In this document: positions 15,574 through 24,362 of the stretch, in pieces
How the letters are laid out: each line of letters opens with the position of its first letter
Numbering within the stretch: the stretch's first letter is position 1
Assembly: GCA_910584475.1 (NCBI GenBank)
Contig: CAJUBD010000003.1
Coordinates: 62,001-126,000, forward strand
Source of the DNA: an uncultured Treponema sp.
GTDB lineage: Bacteria > Spirochaetota > Spirochaetia > Treponematales > Treponemataceae
Length of the DNA: 64,000 bases
Direction of reading: 5' to 3'
Notes under the pieces: model-generated
Database searches by the model: none
Seen by the model: only the letters and a program-made list of their open reading frames with translations
Told to the model about the DNA's origin: nothing
Translations under genes and position numbers: made by a program

Positions 15574-16778
15574 ACAGTCTTCTCGAAACGGACATGTACA
15601 AATTCAGTATGGGGCAGGCAATCTACCATCAATTTCCGAGTTACACGACGGTTTGGAATTTCAAATGCCGAAATGAAGACGTGAAATTTTCACCGCAAAT
15701 GATTCAAGAAATTCGCGAGCAAATCCGCGCATATTGCGACTTGCGTTTTTCCGAAGACGAACTCGACTATCTTAAAAACATCGAATGGATAAAGCGCGAC
15801 TATGTTGACTTTTTGCGGTTGTGGCATCCGCGTTTCGAGGAATTCAAAATTGAGGCGTGCGAGGATGGCGCGGGTCTTTTCATCGAAACTTCTGGAACTT
15901 GGCTTAACACTTCTTTCTACGAAATTCCGACGCTCGCTATTGTGAACGAAGTGTATTTTCGTATGACGCAAAATTACGATTCGCTTTTTTCGGATTTCGC
16001 CGAACGCGCGAAAGCGAAAACGAAAAATCTTGTGGACGGTATTTTCACGATCGGGCAATTTTCCGAATTCGGAATGCGTCGCCGCTTGAGTGCGGGTGCT
16101 CAAGAATTCGTGATTCGCGAATTGATCGAGGCGCAGGAAAAATTCGGATTTAAAGACTCCAATTTCATCGGCACAAGCAATGTTTTCCTCGCGAAGAAAC
16201 TCGGCGTAAAACCAATAGGCACTATGGCGCACGAATATGTTCAATGCGTCGGACAGGGAAATCGCAAGCACAATCCGGCTTATTCAAATTGGTACACGCT
16301 GGAATCTTGGGTACAGGAATACGGAGTACTGAACGGAATCGCGCTTACGGACACAGTGGGCACGGATGTTTTTTTACGCGACTTCCGTAAAACTTACGCC
16401 ACGCTTTTCAGCGGCGTTCGGCATGATTCAGGCGATCCTTACGAATGGGCGAAAAAAATCATCGCTCACTACAAATCGCTCGGAATCGATCCGAAGACGA
16501 AAACTTTTTTGTTCAGCGACAGTTTGAATTTTGAAAAGGCGACGCGGCTTTACAACGAGTTCAAGGATAAAGTTCGCGTGGCGTTTGGAATCGGAACTTA
16601 CATTGCGAACGATACGCGAGTGCCGCCGCTCAACATCGTTATGAAAGTGACGGAATGCAACAACGGTCCCGTGGCGAAACTTTCCGATGCTGAAGGGAAA
16701 AATATGTGCAAAGATCCGGCTTACATTCATTATCTCAAACGCGCGATTGCATGGCGTCTTGAGCACAATGAAATGTAA
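15558..16778 (+). CDS. pncB: nicotinate phosphoribosyltransferase
   Basis: 406 residues. LLETDMYKFSMGQAIYHQFP near the start is the PncB signature; RRLSAGAQEF near 174-183 holds the phosphorylatable region, FSGVRHDSGDPYEWA near 288-302 and FGIGTYIAND near 348-357 form the PRPP and product sites. It converts nicotinate and PRPP to nicotinate mononucleotide in NAD salvage. GGAGG lies six bases before the ATG, inside the HEPN remnant, so the gene may still be transcribed from the remnant's promoter at 15044-15072. Confidence 0.93.
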   Translation: MHQIINSLLETDMYKFSMGQAIYHQFPSYTTVWNFKCRNEDVKFSPQMIQEIREQIRAYCDLRFSEDELDYLKNIEWIKRDYVDFLRLWHPRFEEFKIEACEDGAGLFIETSGTWLNTSFYEIPTLAIVNEVYFRMTQNYDSLFSDFAERAKAKTKNLVDGIFTIGQFSEFGMRRRLSAGAQEFVIRELIEAQEKFGFKDSNFIGTSNVFLAKKLGVKPIGTMAHEYVQCVGQGNRKHNPAYSNWYTLESWVQEYGVLNGIALTDTVGTDVFLRDFRKTYATLFSGVRHDSGDPYEWAKKIIAHYKSLGIDPKTKTFLFSDSLNFEKATRLYNEFKDKVRVAFGIGTYIANDTRVPPLNIVMKVTECNNGPVAKLSDAEGKNMCKDPAYIHYLKRAIAWRLEHNEM

Positions 16779-17163
16779 TTTTTTTCGCTCCACATTATTG
16801 AGACGAAAATAGCAATTTTGCTTCGCATCCTTATCTTGCGAGAAGTTACGTTTATGTGAAAGTCAAGTTTTTCATTCATTAAAAATTAGCTTCGCAGGAA
16901 ACATCAATTTCTGAAGAACTTAATTTCGCATGCGTTAACAACTTTTTGCGGCGCGGGCAAGTACAAAATAGATTGTCGGGTCAAGCCCGACAATGACAAA
17001 TAAGCGAGTTTCCGGTAAGGTGCCCGCACCGACAAACTCGAAGTTAAAGTTTGCGACCGAGTTTTTGAAGTAAAACCCGGCAGCGAGTCGCAAAGTGGTT
17101 AGGCAAGCCTGCAATGATAAAACTTCCGCGCCATTTTAACGGCGTTTTTATCATACATACTGG
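16779..17163. other. intergenic region with repeat modules
   Basis: No gene. 16879-16926 is an S-type module (TTAAAAATTAGCTTCGCAGG ... CTGAAGAACTTAATTT) as in 28270-28456. ATTGTCGGGTCAAGCCCGACAAT at 16972-16994 is a perfect hairpin. The tail around 17030-17140 holds AAACTCG/CGAGTTT halves and AAGTTTGCGACC-type sequence, again dispersed-repeat in character. Confidence 0.5.
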
Positions 17164-17192
17164 TTGAAAATTTCATAATTATATGTTATGAT
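17164..17192 (+). promoter_or_regulatory. promoter of the MBL hydrolase gene, leaderless layout
   Basis: TTGAAA (17164-17169), 17-base spacer, TATGAT (17187-17192); five bases separate it from the ATG at 17198. Confidence 0.7.
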
Positions 17193-17197
17193 AAGGT

Positions 17198-18610
17198 ATG
17201 GCGATAAATCTTTATTCACTTGGCGCGGCCGAGGAAGTTACGGGCTCCAAGCACATTCTAGAAGTTGACGGACGCTCGTATATGGTCGATTGCGGTTCGT
17301 TTCAGGGCAAGCGCAAAGTTTCCGACGAAAAAAATCGAAAATTCGATTTTGCTGTGGACAAGCTTGAGGCGGTCGCGTTGACTCATGGACATCTTGACCA
17401 TTGCGGGCTTCTTCCGCTTTTGGCGAAAAAAGGTTACGATGGAAATATTTACGCCACTCCTGCCACGCGCGATTTGGCGAATCTCGTTATGATGGACAGC
17501 GCGAGGATTCAGGCGCGCGACCGCGAATATCTTTCAAAGCAGGCTCGCAAAAAAGGCGAAAAATTCAATTGGCGGCCGCTTTATAAAGAAGCCGACTGTA
17601 TCAAAGCCGCCAATCAAATGTTAACGATTTCCTATAATCGAAAAATTTTTGTCGGACCGAATGTCTCGTTGGAGTTTTTTGATGCCGGACATATTCTCGG
17701 CTCATCGTTCGCATACTTTTGCGTGAACGAAAATTCTTCCGAAGAAAAGCGAATTCTTTTTACCGGCGATTTGGGACGGCTCAACAAGGCAATCGTCCGC
17801 GATCCTTCCACGGATTTTCCCGCGCCCGACTACATCGTCTGCGAAAGCACTTACGGAAACCGCAAGCATGAGGAAAAAGATTTCGCAATGCATGAGCTGA
17901 TTCGAATTGTCCGCAATGCCATCGAAAAAAAAGGCAAAATCATAATTCCTTCTTTCGCTATTGAACGCACGCAGGAATTGATTTATTATTTGCACTTGCT
18001 CGTTGACAAAAATAAAATTCCGCGCATTCCGATTTATGTCGATTCGCCGATGGCGACAAACGCCACGAGCATTTTCCGCGTTCATCCTGAATGTTACGAT
18101 GAGTCGGTCGCCGAAGCGTTCATAAAGCATCACAAAAATCCATTCGGTTTTGGCGACTTGCAGTTTGTCGCGAGCGTGGAAGAATCCAAGGCTCTCAACA
18201 AAAAACAAGGTCCGATGATAATTTTGAGCGCGGACGGAATGTGCGAGGCAGGACGGATTTTGCACCATTTGGCGAACAACATCGACAACGAGCGCAACAC
18301 GATTTTAATTGTCGGCTATATGGCGGAAAACACGCTAGGCCGCCGAATTCTCGAAGGCAATAAGGAAGTGCGAATTATGGGCGACTTCTACAAAGTCCGC
18401 GCGCAAGTCGAAAGCATCAACGCGTTCAGCGCACATGCCGACTATGAGGAAATCGCCGATTGGCTGTCGCGAATAGACACGAGCCGTCTCAAGAAAATTT
18501 TTTTGGTTCATGGCGAAAAGGACGCGCAGGAATTCTTGACAAATTATTTGGGCGAGCGTGGATTCAAAAACGTTCAGCCAACTAAGTACGGCGAGACTTA
18601 CAAATTGTAG
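17198..18610 (+). CDS. MBL-fold RNA hydrolase with beta-CASP domain
   Basis: 470 residues. The metallo-beta-lactamase motif THGHLDHCG is at 62-70, a metal His in DAGHILGS near 166 and Asp in TGDLG near 192. A beta-CASP insert follows (about 210-350) with SFAIERTQEL and SADGMCEAGRI, then RMM-like end HADYEEI near 415 and a final VHGE. This is the YSH1/CPSF73-like bacterial family, expected to cut RNA in the cytoplasm. The sugar transferase gene starts five bases after its stop, so the two share a transcript, as does the MATE gene behind. Confidence 0.88.
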   Translation: MAINLYSLGAAEEVTGSKHILEVDGRSYMVDCGSFQGKRKVSDEKNRKFDFAVDKLEAVALTHGHLDHCGLLPLLAKKGYDGNIYATPATRDLANLVMMDSARIQARDREYLSKQARKKGEKFNWRPLYKEADCIKAANQMLTISYNRKIFVGPNVSLEFFDAGHILGSSFAYFCVNENSSEEKRILFTGDLGRLNKAIVRDPSTDFPAPDYIVCESTYGNRKHEEKDFAMHELIRIVRNAIEKKGKIIIPSFAIERTQELIYYLHLLVDKNKIPRIPIYVDSPMATNATSIFRVHPECYDESVAEAFIKHHKNPFGFGDLQFVASVEESKALNKKQGPMIILSADGMCEAGRILHHLANNIDNERNTILIVGYMAENTLGRRILEGNKEVRIMGDFYKVRAQVESINAFSAHADYEEIADWLSRIDTSRLKKIFLVHGEKDAQEFLTNYLGERGFKNVQPTKYGETYKL

Positions 18611-18615
18611 GAAAA

Positions 18616-20049
18616 ATGGAAAACACTGTCGAAGATTTTGAAAATTATTACAATCGCAATTTCCGCAGGACAAGCTCGTTTTGGTCGGGAGTGGTCTTCA
18701 TGCTTGTGGACGCAATCACGCTTTTGCTTTGCATCGGAATCGGATTTTTCATCGTCAATTTCGTGAACCATTCTTTCATAAATTTTCGCTCGTTCGTGGA
18801 ATATTACGTTTACATTCCCGTGATTTTGGTCGTGTTCTATGCGGCGGATTTGTATCCTGGAATTATGTCGTCGCCCGCCGAAGACGTGAAGAGACTTTGC
18901 ATTTGCACGTTCTTCGGATTTTGCGGAATCGCCATGAGCATCTTTGTGGAGGACGCGGACGACAAGGTGGCGATTGCTGTCGCGCTGGTTGTGGCAATTC
19001 CGTTCGCCACGATCTTGCTTCCAGGGATGCGAGAAGTCGCCAGGCGATTTTGCGGCAAATTCAAATCATGGGGTTTGCCAATCGTAGTGTATTGTTCGGG
19101 AAATTCCGGCGATGAAGTTATAGAGCGATTTCTGAAAAATCCATATTTGGGATATTCGCCCGCACTCATTGTGAACGACAGCCTTTTTTTTAAAAAAGAT
19201 TTTTCAGGAATTCCGATTTTCGCGCCGAGCCAGGATTTGCTTCTCGCCGTCAAAAAGCGGAAAATAAAAGTCGCCGTCATCGCAGGCTATAAAAGTTCTG
19301 CAGATGAAATTATGAAAAATTTTCGCTACACGGTCGTGGTTTCGGATACGCAAAATATGCTGATGAGCGGCGCGCCGCATTTGCGCGACATCGCGGGAAT
19401 CGTCGGATTTTCCTGCACGCACAATCTCACGAAAAAAGCCCATCTCGCCGTAAAGCGCATAATTGATTTGTCAATAATTTTTTTCACACTGCCACTTGTG
19501 CTTCCCATAAGTTTGATAATCGCCTTGTTCGTAAAAATCACTTCGCCAGGTCCGATTTTGTACGGACATAAAAGAGTCGGGAAAAATCACAAGCAAATAA
19601 AATGTTGGAAATTTCGTTCGATGTACAAAGACGCGGATGAAAAGCTCGAATCAATTTTAAAGGAAAATCCCGCTATGCGCCGTCAATGGGAAAAAGATCG
19701 CAAAATCGAAAACGATCCGCGCGTTACCCCATTCGGCAAATTCATCCGCAAGACAAGTCTGGACGAACTGCCTCAGCTGATAAATATATTTTTGGGGCAA
19801 ATGAGTTTCGTAGGTCCACGACCGGTGACGGAAAGCGAGCTTGTCAGATATGGCGACAGTGCCGACTACATTTTGTCCGTGACTCCAGGACTTTCGGGAA
19901 TGTGGCAGACTTCCGGCCGCAGCGACACCGCCTACGAAGATCGCGTCGTGCTCGACACTTATTACATTCAAAACTGGTCTATTTGGCTGGACTTGTGGAT
20001 TTTGATAAAAACAGTTTGGGTAGTGCTTGGCGGAAAAGGCGCGTATTGA
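18616..20049 (+). CDS. undecaprenyl-phosphate sugar-1-phosphate transferase (WbaP type)
   Basis: 477 residues. The N-terminus has four to five hydrophobic helices (about 15-40, 55-80, 95-115, 118-140), then a soluble domain, another membrane helix at about 285-305, and the catalytic bacterial sugar transferase domain: SPGPILYGHKRVG near 308-320, CWKFRSMY near 328, RKTSLDELPQLINIFLGQMS near 375-395 and FVGPRPV. It moves hexose-1-phosphate from a nucleotide sugar to undecaprenyl phosphate, the first step of surface polysaccharide or glycan assembly. It stands alone here without glycosyltransferases, as in spirochaetes lacking LPS. Confidence 0.88.
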   Translation: MENTVEDFENYYNRNFRRTSSFWSGVVFMLVDAITLLLCIGIGFFIVNFVNHSFINFRSFVEYYVYIPVILVVFYAADLYPGIMSSPAEDVKRLCICTFFGFCGIAMSIFVEDADDKVAIAVALVVAIPFATILLPGMREVARRFCGKFKSWGLPIVVYCSGNSGDEVIERFLKNPYLGYSPALIVNDSLFFKKDFSGIPIFAPSQDLLLAVKKRKIKVAVIAGYKSSADEIMKNFRYTVVVSDTQNMLMSGAPHLRDIAGIVGFSCTHNLTKKAHLAVKRIIDLSIIFFTLPLVLPISLIIALFVKITSPGPILYGHKRVGKNHKQIKCWKFRSMYKDADEKLESILKENPAMRRQWEKDRKIENDPRVTPFGKFIRKTSLDELPQLINIFLGQMSFVGPRPVTESELVRYGDSADYILSVTPGLSGMWQTSGRSDTAYEDRVVLDTYYIQNWSIWLDLWILIKTVWVVLGGKGAY

Positions 20050-20051
20050 AA

Positions 20052-21434
20052 ATGCGCATTGACAAGTCATTTTACAAAAAAGTTTTTTTCATAGTAATTC
20101 CAATCATAATCCAAAACACGATTTCGAATTTCGTTTCGCTTTTGGACAACATCATGGTCGGGCAAATCGGCATAGACCAAATGAACGCCGTGAGCATTTC
20201 AAACCAACTTTTTTTCGTGTACTATCTTTGTTGTTGGGGAGTGGCCAGCGGCGGCGAAATTTTCGCGGCGCAATTTTTCGGGAACGGAGACCACAAGGGC
20301 GTGCGAAATGCCTTTCGCGCGAATTTCATGCTTTCGATTTCGATAACGGTTTTCGTGATGGCGATTTTGTTTTTTTTCGGAGATTTTTTCACTTCGCTTT
20401 TTTTGCACAAAACGGATTCGGTGGGAGACATCGAGCAGACGCAATTTTTCGCGCGAGAATATTTACGCGTGATGCTTTTCGGACTTTTGCCGCTTAGGAT
20501 TTCGAATGTCTATTCAGGCATTTTGCGATGCACCGGTCAAACTTCCGTTCCGATGAAAGCGAGCATGTGCGCGGTTTTCGTCAATTTGATTTTGAATTAC
20601 ATTTTGATTTTCGGACATTTCGGTGCGCCGGCAATGGGCGTAAAAGGCGCGGCGATTGCGACGGTCGTTTCGCGTTTCGTAGAATGCGCTATCATAATTT
20701 TATGGACGCACACTCACAAGCAAAGATGCCAATTCATCGTGGGCGCGTACAAGACGATGAAAATTCCCGTTTCGCTTTTGCGACAAATCATAATCAAAGG
20801 AACGCCTCTCGCTTTGAATGAAACGCTTTGGTCTATGGGGCTGACTTTTTTGAATCAAAGTTATTCGCTTCGCGGACTTTCCGTCGTGGCTGCCGTAAAC
20901 ATCACTTCGACGATTTCAAATTTGTTCAATGTTTTTCTGTTTGCGATTGGTAATTCGATTTCGATAATTGTCGGACAACTTTTGGGCGCGGGGAAAAATT
21001 CCGAGGCAAAAAAATCAGCCAAACGCCTCATCGTTCTTTCCGCTTGCGTTTGTATCGTAATCGGATTTATTATGGCTTGTCTGCGGAACGCGTTTCCCGC
21101 GATTTACAAAACCGAAACGCAAGTGCGCTCGCTTGCCGCGAATTTCATTTTGATTTCTTCGTGCATGATGCCGATTTTGGCGGTGGTGCACGCGTGCTAT
21201 TTTACGCTTCGATGCGGCGGAAAAACTGTAATCACATTTTTGTTCGACAGCGTTTTCGTTTGGATTTTTTGCGTGAGCACGGCATTTTGCCTCACGCGCT
21301 TTACGGATTTGCCGATTGTGTCGATTTATTTGATTGTGCAAAGTTTGGATTTGATAAAAGCGTTCATTGGAATCACGCTCGTAAAAAAAGGAATTTGGAT
21401 TCAAAATTTGACAGCCATTTCAAAGGCAGATTGA
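20052..21434 (+). CDS. MATE family efflux transporter
   Basis: 460 residues from the ATG two bases after the sugar transferase stop. Twelve hydrophobic helices in two halves; early IPIIIQNTISNFVSLLDNIM and MNAVSISNQLFFV near 15-60 are typical of the MATE superfamily. Driven by Na+ or H+, such pumps export cationic drugs or metabolites. It resembles the second MATE gene at 31993 in general layout (similar length and N-terminus), so they are probably diverged paralogues. Here it may also belong functionally with the envelope gene upstream, but drug export is the default call. Confidence 0.88.
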   Translation: MRIDKSFYKKVFFIVIPIIIQNTISNFVSLLDNIMVGQIGIDQMNAVSISNQLFFVYYLCCWGVASGGEIFAAQFFGNGDHKGVRNAFRANFMLSISITVFVMAILFFFGDFFTSLFLHKTDSVGDIEQTQFFAREYLRVMLFGLLPLRISNVYSGILRCTGQTSVPMKASMCAVFVNLILNYILIFGHFGAPAMGVKGAAIATVVSRFVECAIIILWTHTHKQRCQFIVGAYKTMKIPVSLLRQIIIKGTPLALNETLWSMGLTFLNQSYSLRGLSVVAAVNITSTISNLFNVFLFAIGNSISIIVGQLLGAGKNSEAKKSAKRLIVLSACVCIVIGFIMACLRNAFPAIYKTETQVRSLAANFILISSCMMPILAVVHACYFTLRCGGKTVITFLFDSVFVWIFCVSTAFCLTRFTDLPIVSIYLIVQSLDLIKAFIGITLVKKGIWIQNLTAISKAD

Positions 21435-21440
21435 AACGCT

Positions 21441-22253
21441 TCAATCTGCAATCGTTTGGCGATTAGGCTTACGCGTCAACAGAATACGCAAATTCAATTT
21501 TATATAAGCGCAAATTTCGCGACCATAAGAATTTGGCACAAACAACAAAGGCGTAGAAGAAGGTGCGCCACAAATATTTGTAAAGCCCATACGCTTCGCC
21601 AAACGTTCGGCGCGCGCGATATGGAAGTCGCTCGTTATGACAGTAATCGGCGATTCCAAAATCTGCTGAACGCTCATCTCCGCATTTTTTGCAAGAAGCT
21701 GTGCCGAAAATTTAAAATTTTGAATCGTGTCCTTTGCTTGGTTTTCCGCAAGAATTCTACTTTCTTCAATGCCGTAGGCGCAGAGCGCGGGCTTTAAAAT
21801 ATCGCTTTCCGCGCAAGGATCAAATTTCGATTTGCCGCCAGTAACCACGACGATTGCCTCGGGATGCTTCTTTAAATAGCCGGCTGTAAAAGCGACTCGT
21901 CTTTTAACGGAGTCAGGCAAAGTCGCTTTTTTCGTGATGCCTCCGCCAAGCATAATGACATATTTGCAATCTTCCGTTCCGTCGGCAATGCGAGGATTGC
22001 AAATGAAAATCAAATTTGCCGCGCAAATAATTATGCCCAAACCAAACACAGACAAGACGGCAACTTTCGTTTTGCGCCGAGAATTTTTCCACAAATGTTT
22101 TTTCCTAAAAATGAAAAGCACGAAACAAATAGCCGCCAAAAAAAGCCATACCATCGAAAAACTAGAAATTGTGTCGAAAAAATTACTATGAGACGCAATT
22201 TGCAATGCAATAAAATATGCGAAAAACAAAACGGAAAGAAACAAGAAAATCAT
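21441..22253 (-). CDS. YdcF-like DUF218 membrane protein
   Basis: 270 residues from the ATG at 22251-22253; the open frame continues through the tRNA gene but cannot be coding there. Three N-terminal helices (about 1-20, 28-48, 62-85) are followed by a DUF218 domain: YVIMLGGGITKK near 97, VVVTGGKSKFDPCAESDIL near 134-152 and ITSDFHIARAERL near 205. DUF218 members include SanA and ElyC, linked to envelope integrity and peptidoglycan or lipid-carrier control. The ATG lies only 14 bases behind the end of the tRNA, without a ribosome site, so the gene is likely co-transcribed with the tRNA and freed by tRNA processing. Confidence 0.82.
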   Translation of the reverse strand: MIFLFLSVLFFAYFIALQIASHSNFFDTISSFSMVWLFLAAICFVLFIFRKKHLWKNSRRKTKVAVLSVFGLGIIICAANLIFICNPRIADGTEDCKYVIMLGGGITKKATLPDSVKRRVAFTAGYLKKHPEAIVVVTGGKSKFDPCAESDILKPALCAYGIEESRILAENQAKDTIQNFKFSAQLLAKNAEMSVQQILESPITVITSDFHIARAERLAKRMGFTNICGAPSSTPLLFVPNSYGREICAYIKLNLRILLTRKPNRQTIAD

Positions 22254-22267
22254 GTTGGCAATGTTAT

Positions 22268-22340
22268 TAGCAGGGGAGGGACTTGAACCCCCGGCCTTCG
22301 GGTTATGAGCCCGACGAGCTTCCAACTGCTCCACCCTGCG
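22268..22340 (-). tRNA. initiator tRNA-fMet (CAT)
   Basis: A complete cloverleaf on the minus strand: acceptor CGCAGGG with CCCTGCT, leaving C1 unpaired as initiator tRNAs do; D arm GAGC..GCTC; anticodon arm TCGGG-CTCATAA-CCCGA with the three G-C pairs of initiators and anticodon CAT; T arm GGGGG-TTCAAGT-CCCTC. CCA is not encoded. A near-consensus promoter lies 12 bases upstream. Confidence 0.95.
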
Positions 22341-22352
22341 TCGTGTTTGAAT

Positions 22353-22381
22353 ATGATAACGCTTTATTAAAATTTTGTCAA
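22353..22381 (-). promoter_or_regulatory. promoter of the initiator tRNA gene
   Basis: On the minus strand TTGACA (22376-22381), 17-base spacer, TATCAT (22353-22358), 12 bases before the tRNA 5' end. Confidence 0.85.
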
Positions 22382-22560
22382 TAGACTAGCTCGGATTTTT
22401 TTAAGATTTAAACGAAAATAAAATGCGCCCATTGCCAAAAGACACGCTTGACCACAACCGTTGAAAAGCCACACGGCACTCAACGACACATAATTGACGG
22501 ATTGCCGACTCGCTTTATGATTTTGAAGTACTCTGATAGTTCCTTTCTGTTCATACGCCT

Positions 22561-22920
22561 TTAGTCAAAGATAGCATCCCTGTTTTCCCATACAAATTCC
22601 TCAAGGCAATCGCATAGTGAAGGCTCGAAATCGTAATAGGCGTTGTCGGTTTCTTCAAAGTCATCCTCTTCGCCGACGGTGATTGCTTTGCGGTAGTTAG
22701 CGGCCATCTCCCTGTTGCCGACAGTTGAAAGGGCATCTTCCAGTTCGTCAGGATTTGTTTCAGGATGATTTTCCAGATAACCGGAATGTCCTCCGTTTTC
22801 CATTTCCGAGTCATACCAAAAGCAGAGCACCGCTTTCTTTTGAACTGGTGAAAGAGTTTCCGCATCGCGGTCGCAAATATCTTCAATAAATCTGTTCCAA
22901 AGTGTATCCTTTTCTATCAT
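22561..22920 (-). CDS. DUF4375/DMP19-like protein
   Basis: 119 residues, acidic. LSPVQKKAVLCFWYDSEMEN near residues 23-42 followed by GGHSGYLENH is the hallmark of the DUF4375 (DMP19) family, where a GG-F/H-xx-Y motif is conserved. The fold resembles a DNA mimic in one characterised member, but most have no known role and often sit with immunity-type or polymorphic-toxin genes. It starts four bases after the Sel1 gene's stop, so the pair forms an operon. Confidence 0.7.
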   Translation of the reverse strand: MIEKDTLWNRFIEDICDRDAETLSPVQKKAVLCFWYDSEMENGGHSGYLENHPETNPDELEDALSTVGNREMAANYRKAITVGEEDDFEETDNAYYDFEPSLCDCLEEFVWENRDAIFD

Positions 22921-22924
22921 AGTG

Positions 22925-24109
22925 CTAAAGTAATTCGTTTAATTTGTCTTCTGCCAGACCATTATTGCATTTCTTCACAGCGAGCGTGAAATAGCGGATT
23001 GCCTTTTTCAAATCAGGCTGCTCACCCAGTCCATCGAGGTACATATTGCCGATTTCGTATAAAGCCGTTCCGATTCCGGCAGCCTGATGTTTCCATCCTC
23101 GACCTTCGAGGCGCTCAGCAAGATGCAGATATTCGTCCATTGCCTTTGCATAGTCCTGCTTGCCACCGATACCGTCCTTGTAACATTCGGCCAAGCGTAG
23201 CACCGCTGCTATTTCACCCACATCCGCACCTTTCCGATACCATTTGCGGGCTTGCGCTTCATCCTGTTCTATGCCGTTGCCATAGCGGTAGGCATCGCCT
23301 ATTTTTGCATACGCTTCGTGGCAATTCAGCTTCGCCGCTTTCTTGAAACACGCAAGCGCCTTTTTCCCATCGCACAAATCGTGATAAGCAGTACCCATCT
23401 TATAATAGGCTTCCGACCAGAAAAAATCGATACAATCGCTTCCGGCAATTTCTTTATATAATTTTATGGCTTGCCATAACTTCCGCTCATCATCTTCATC
23501 CGTGAAGCAATCCAAAAGCTGTTCCGGCACACCGTCTGCATACAATAGAATATCCGCCAAGTTCATTTTATCAACGAGATCGCTTTTGGCTGCCTTCGCG
23601 GTCAATATCTCTATCCAGCGTTTATACCATTTGTGAGCCATCACAACGCCCTCTTCCGGTGTCATATCCTCGGGACACTCTTCGATATAGAGGTTCATCA
23701 ACTCTTTGGCTGCACCATCCGAACCTTTGTCGGCTTTCGCGGCCAGCATATCGAACCATCGCCAGTGCCATTTCAGTATCAACACGTTTTGTTGTTCTGC
23801 ATCTATATCATCAGGGCAGTTGTCGCGATATATTTCCATGATGAATTGAGCCGCCTCGGCATTGCCGCTGTCCGCCGCTTTTTTAAACCAATATATCGCT
23901 TTCCGGTCATCGCAGTCGCTATGATAGCCCCACGAATAATATCGTCCGAGAAGGAATTGTGTCGTCACATCTCCCTGCTCGGCAGCCGGTATTATCGATT
24001 CGACCGCTTGCCGTGCCGACACCGCATCGCCTTGACCGGCATAGCATTTGATGAATCTTTGTATGATTTTGTAGTGTTCCGCCAAATCTTTATTTTTCAC
24101 ATCCAGCAT
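22925..24109 (-). CDS. Sel1-repeat protein
   Basis: 394 residues built of Sel1-like TPRs of about 36 residues, for example AAEQGDVTTQFLLGRYYSWG near 46-65, KKAADSGNAEAAQF near 76, KAAKLNCHEAYAKIGDAYRYG near 258 and KGADVGEIAAVLRLAECYKDG near 294. No signal peptide, so probably cytoplasmic. Such solenoids scaffold protein partners; the acidic DUF4375 protein downstream may be one. GAGGGA precedes the ATG by six bases. Base composition is more balanced than the backbone neighbours and may indicate transfer. Confidence 0.85.
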   Translation of the reverse strand: MLDVKNKDLAEHYKIIQRFIKCYAGQGDAVSARQAVESIIPAAEQGDVTTQFLLGRYYSWGYHSDCDDRKAIYWFKKAADSGNAEAAQFIMEIYRDNCPDDIDAEQQNVLILKWHWRWFDMLAAKADKGSDGAAKELMNLYIEECPEDMTPEEGVVMAHKWYKRWIEILTAKAAKSDLVDKMNLADILLYADGVPEQLLDCFTDEDDERKLWQAIKLYKEIAGSDCIDFFWSEAYYKMGTAYHDLCDGKKALACFKKAAKLNCHEAYAKIGDAYRYGNGIEQDEAQARKWYRKGADVGEIAAVLRLAECYKDGIGGKQDYAKAMDEYLHLAERLEGRGWKHQAAGIGTALYEIGNMYLDGLGEQPDLKKAIRYFTLAVKKCNNGLAEDKLNELL

Positions 24110-24167
24110 TGTGTCCCTCTTTTTTCATTGAATCTCTCGACTTCAATTGTTAGGTACGCTACCGCTT

Positions 24168-24362
24168 TCAATCATCGCGCCAGGCGTCGTATTCGCGGCG
24201 GGAGCGAGCGGCTTTTTTTGCGTTCCATCGCGAAGATTTTTCTTCCAACATTTCCGCGTCCTCGCGCCCCTGAAAATTGTTCCATTGCGTGAACTGGTTT
24301 TTTGAAAGCGCGTCCGGGCGATTTTTGTTTTTTTCCTGCAAATCTTCAATTCCGTTTGCCAT
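24168..24362 (-). CDS. small charged protein coupled to the PrsW-like gene
   Basis: 64 residues. Its ATG overlaps the stop of the PrsW-like gene (TAATG), so translation is coupled. The product is hydrophilic, rich in Asn, Lys, Arg and Glu, with a QFTQWNNFQGREDAEMLEEK stretch and a WRDD end; no family recognised. Length and coupling suggest a real small protein. Confidence 0.55.
   Translation of the reverse strand: MANGIEDLQEKNKNRPDALSKNQFTQWNNFQGREDAEMLEEKSSRWNAKKAARSRREYDAWRDD

Noticed and set aside
21441..22334. DUF218 frame extended to 22334
   Set aside because: The extension would translate the initiator tRNA gene; the ATG at 22253 is the real start.
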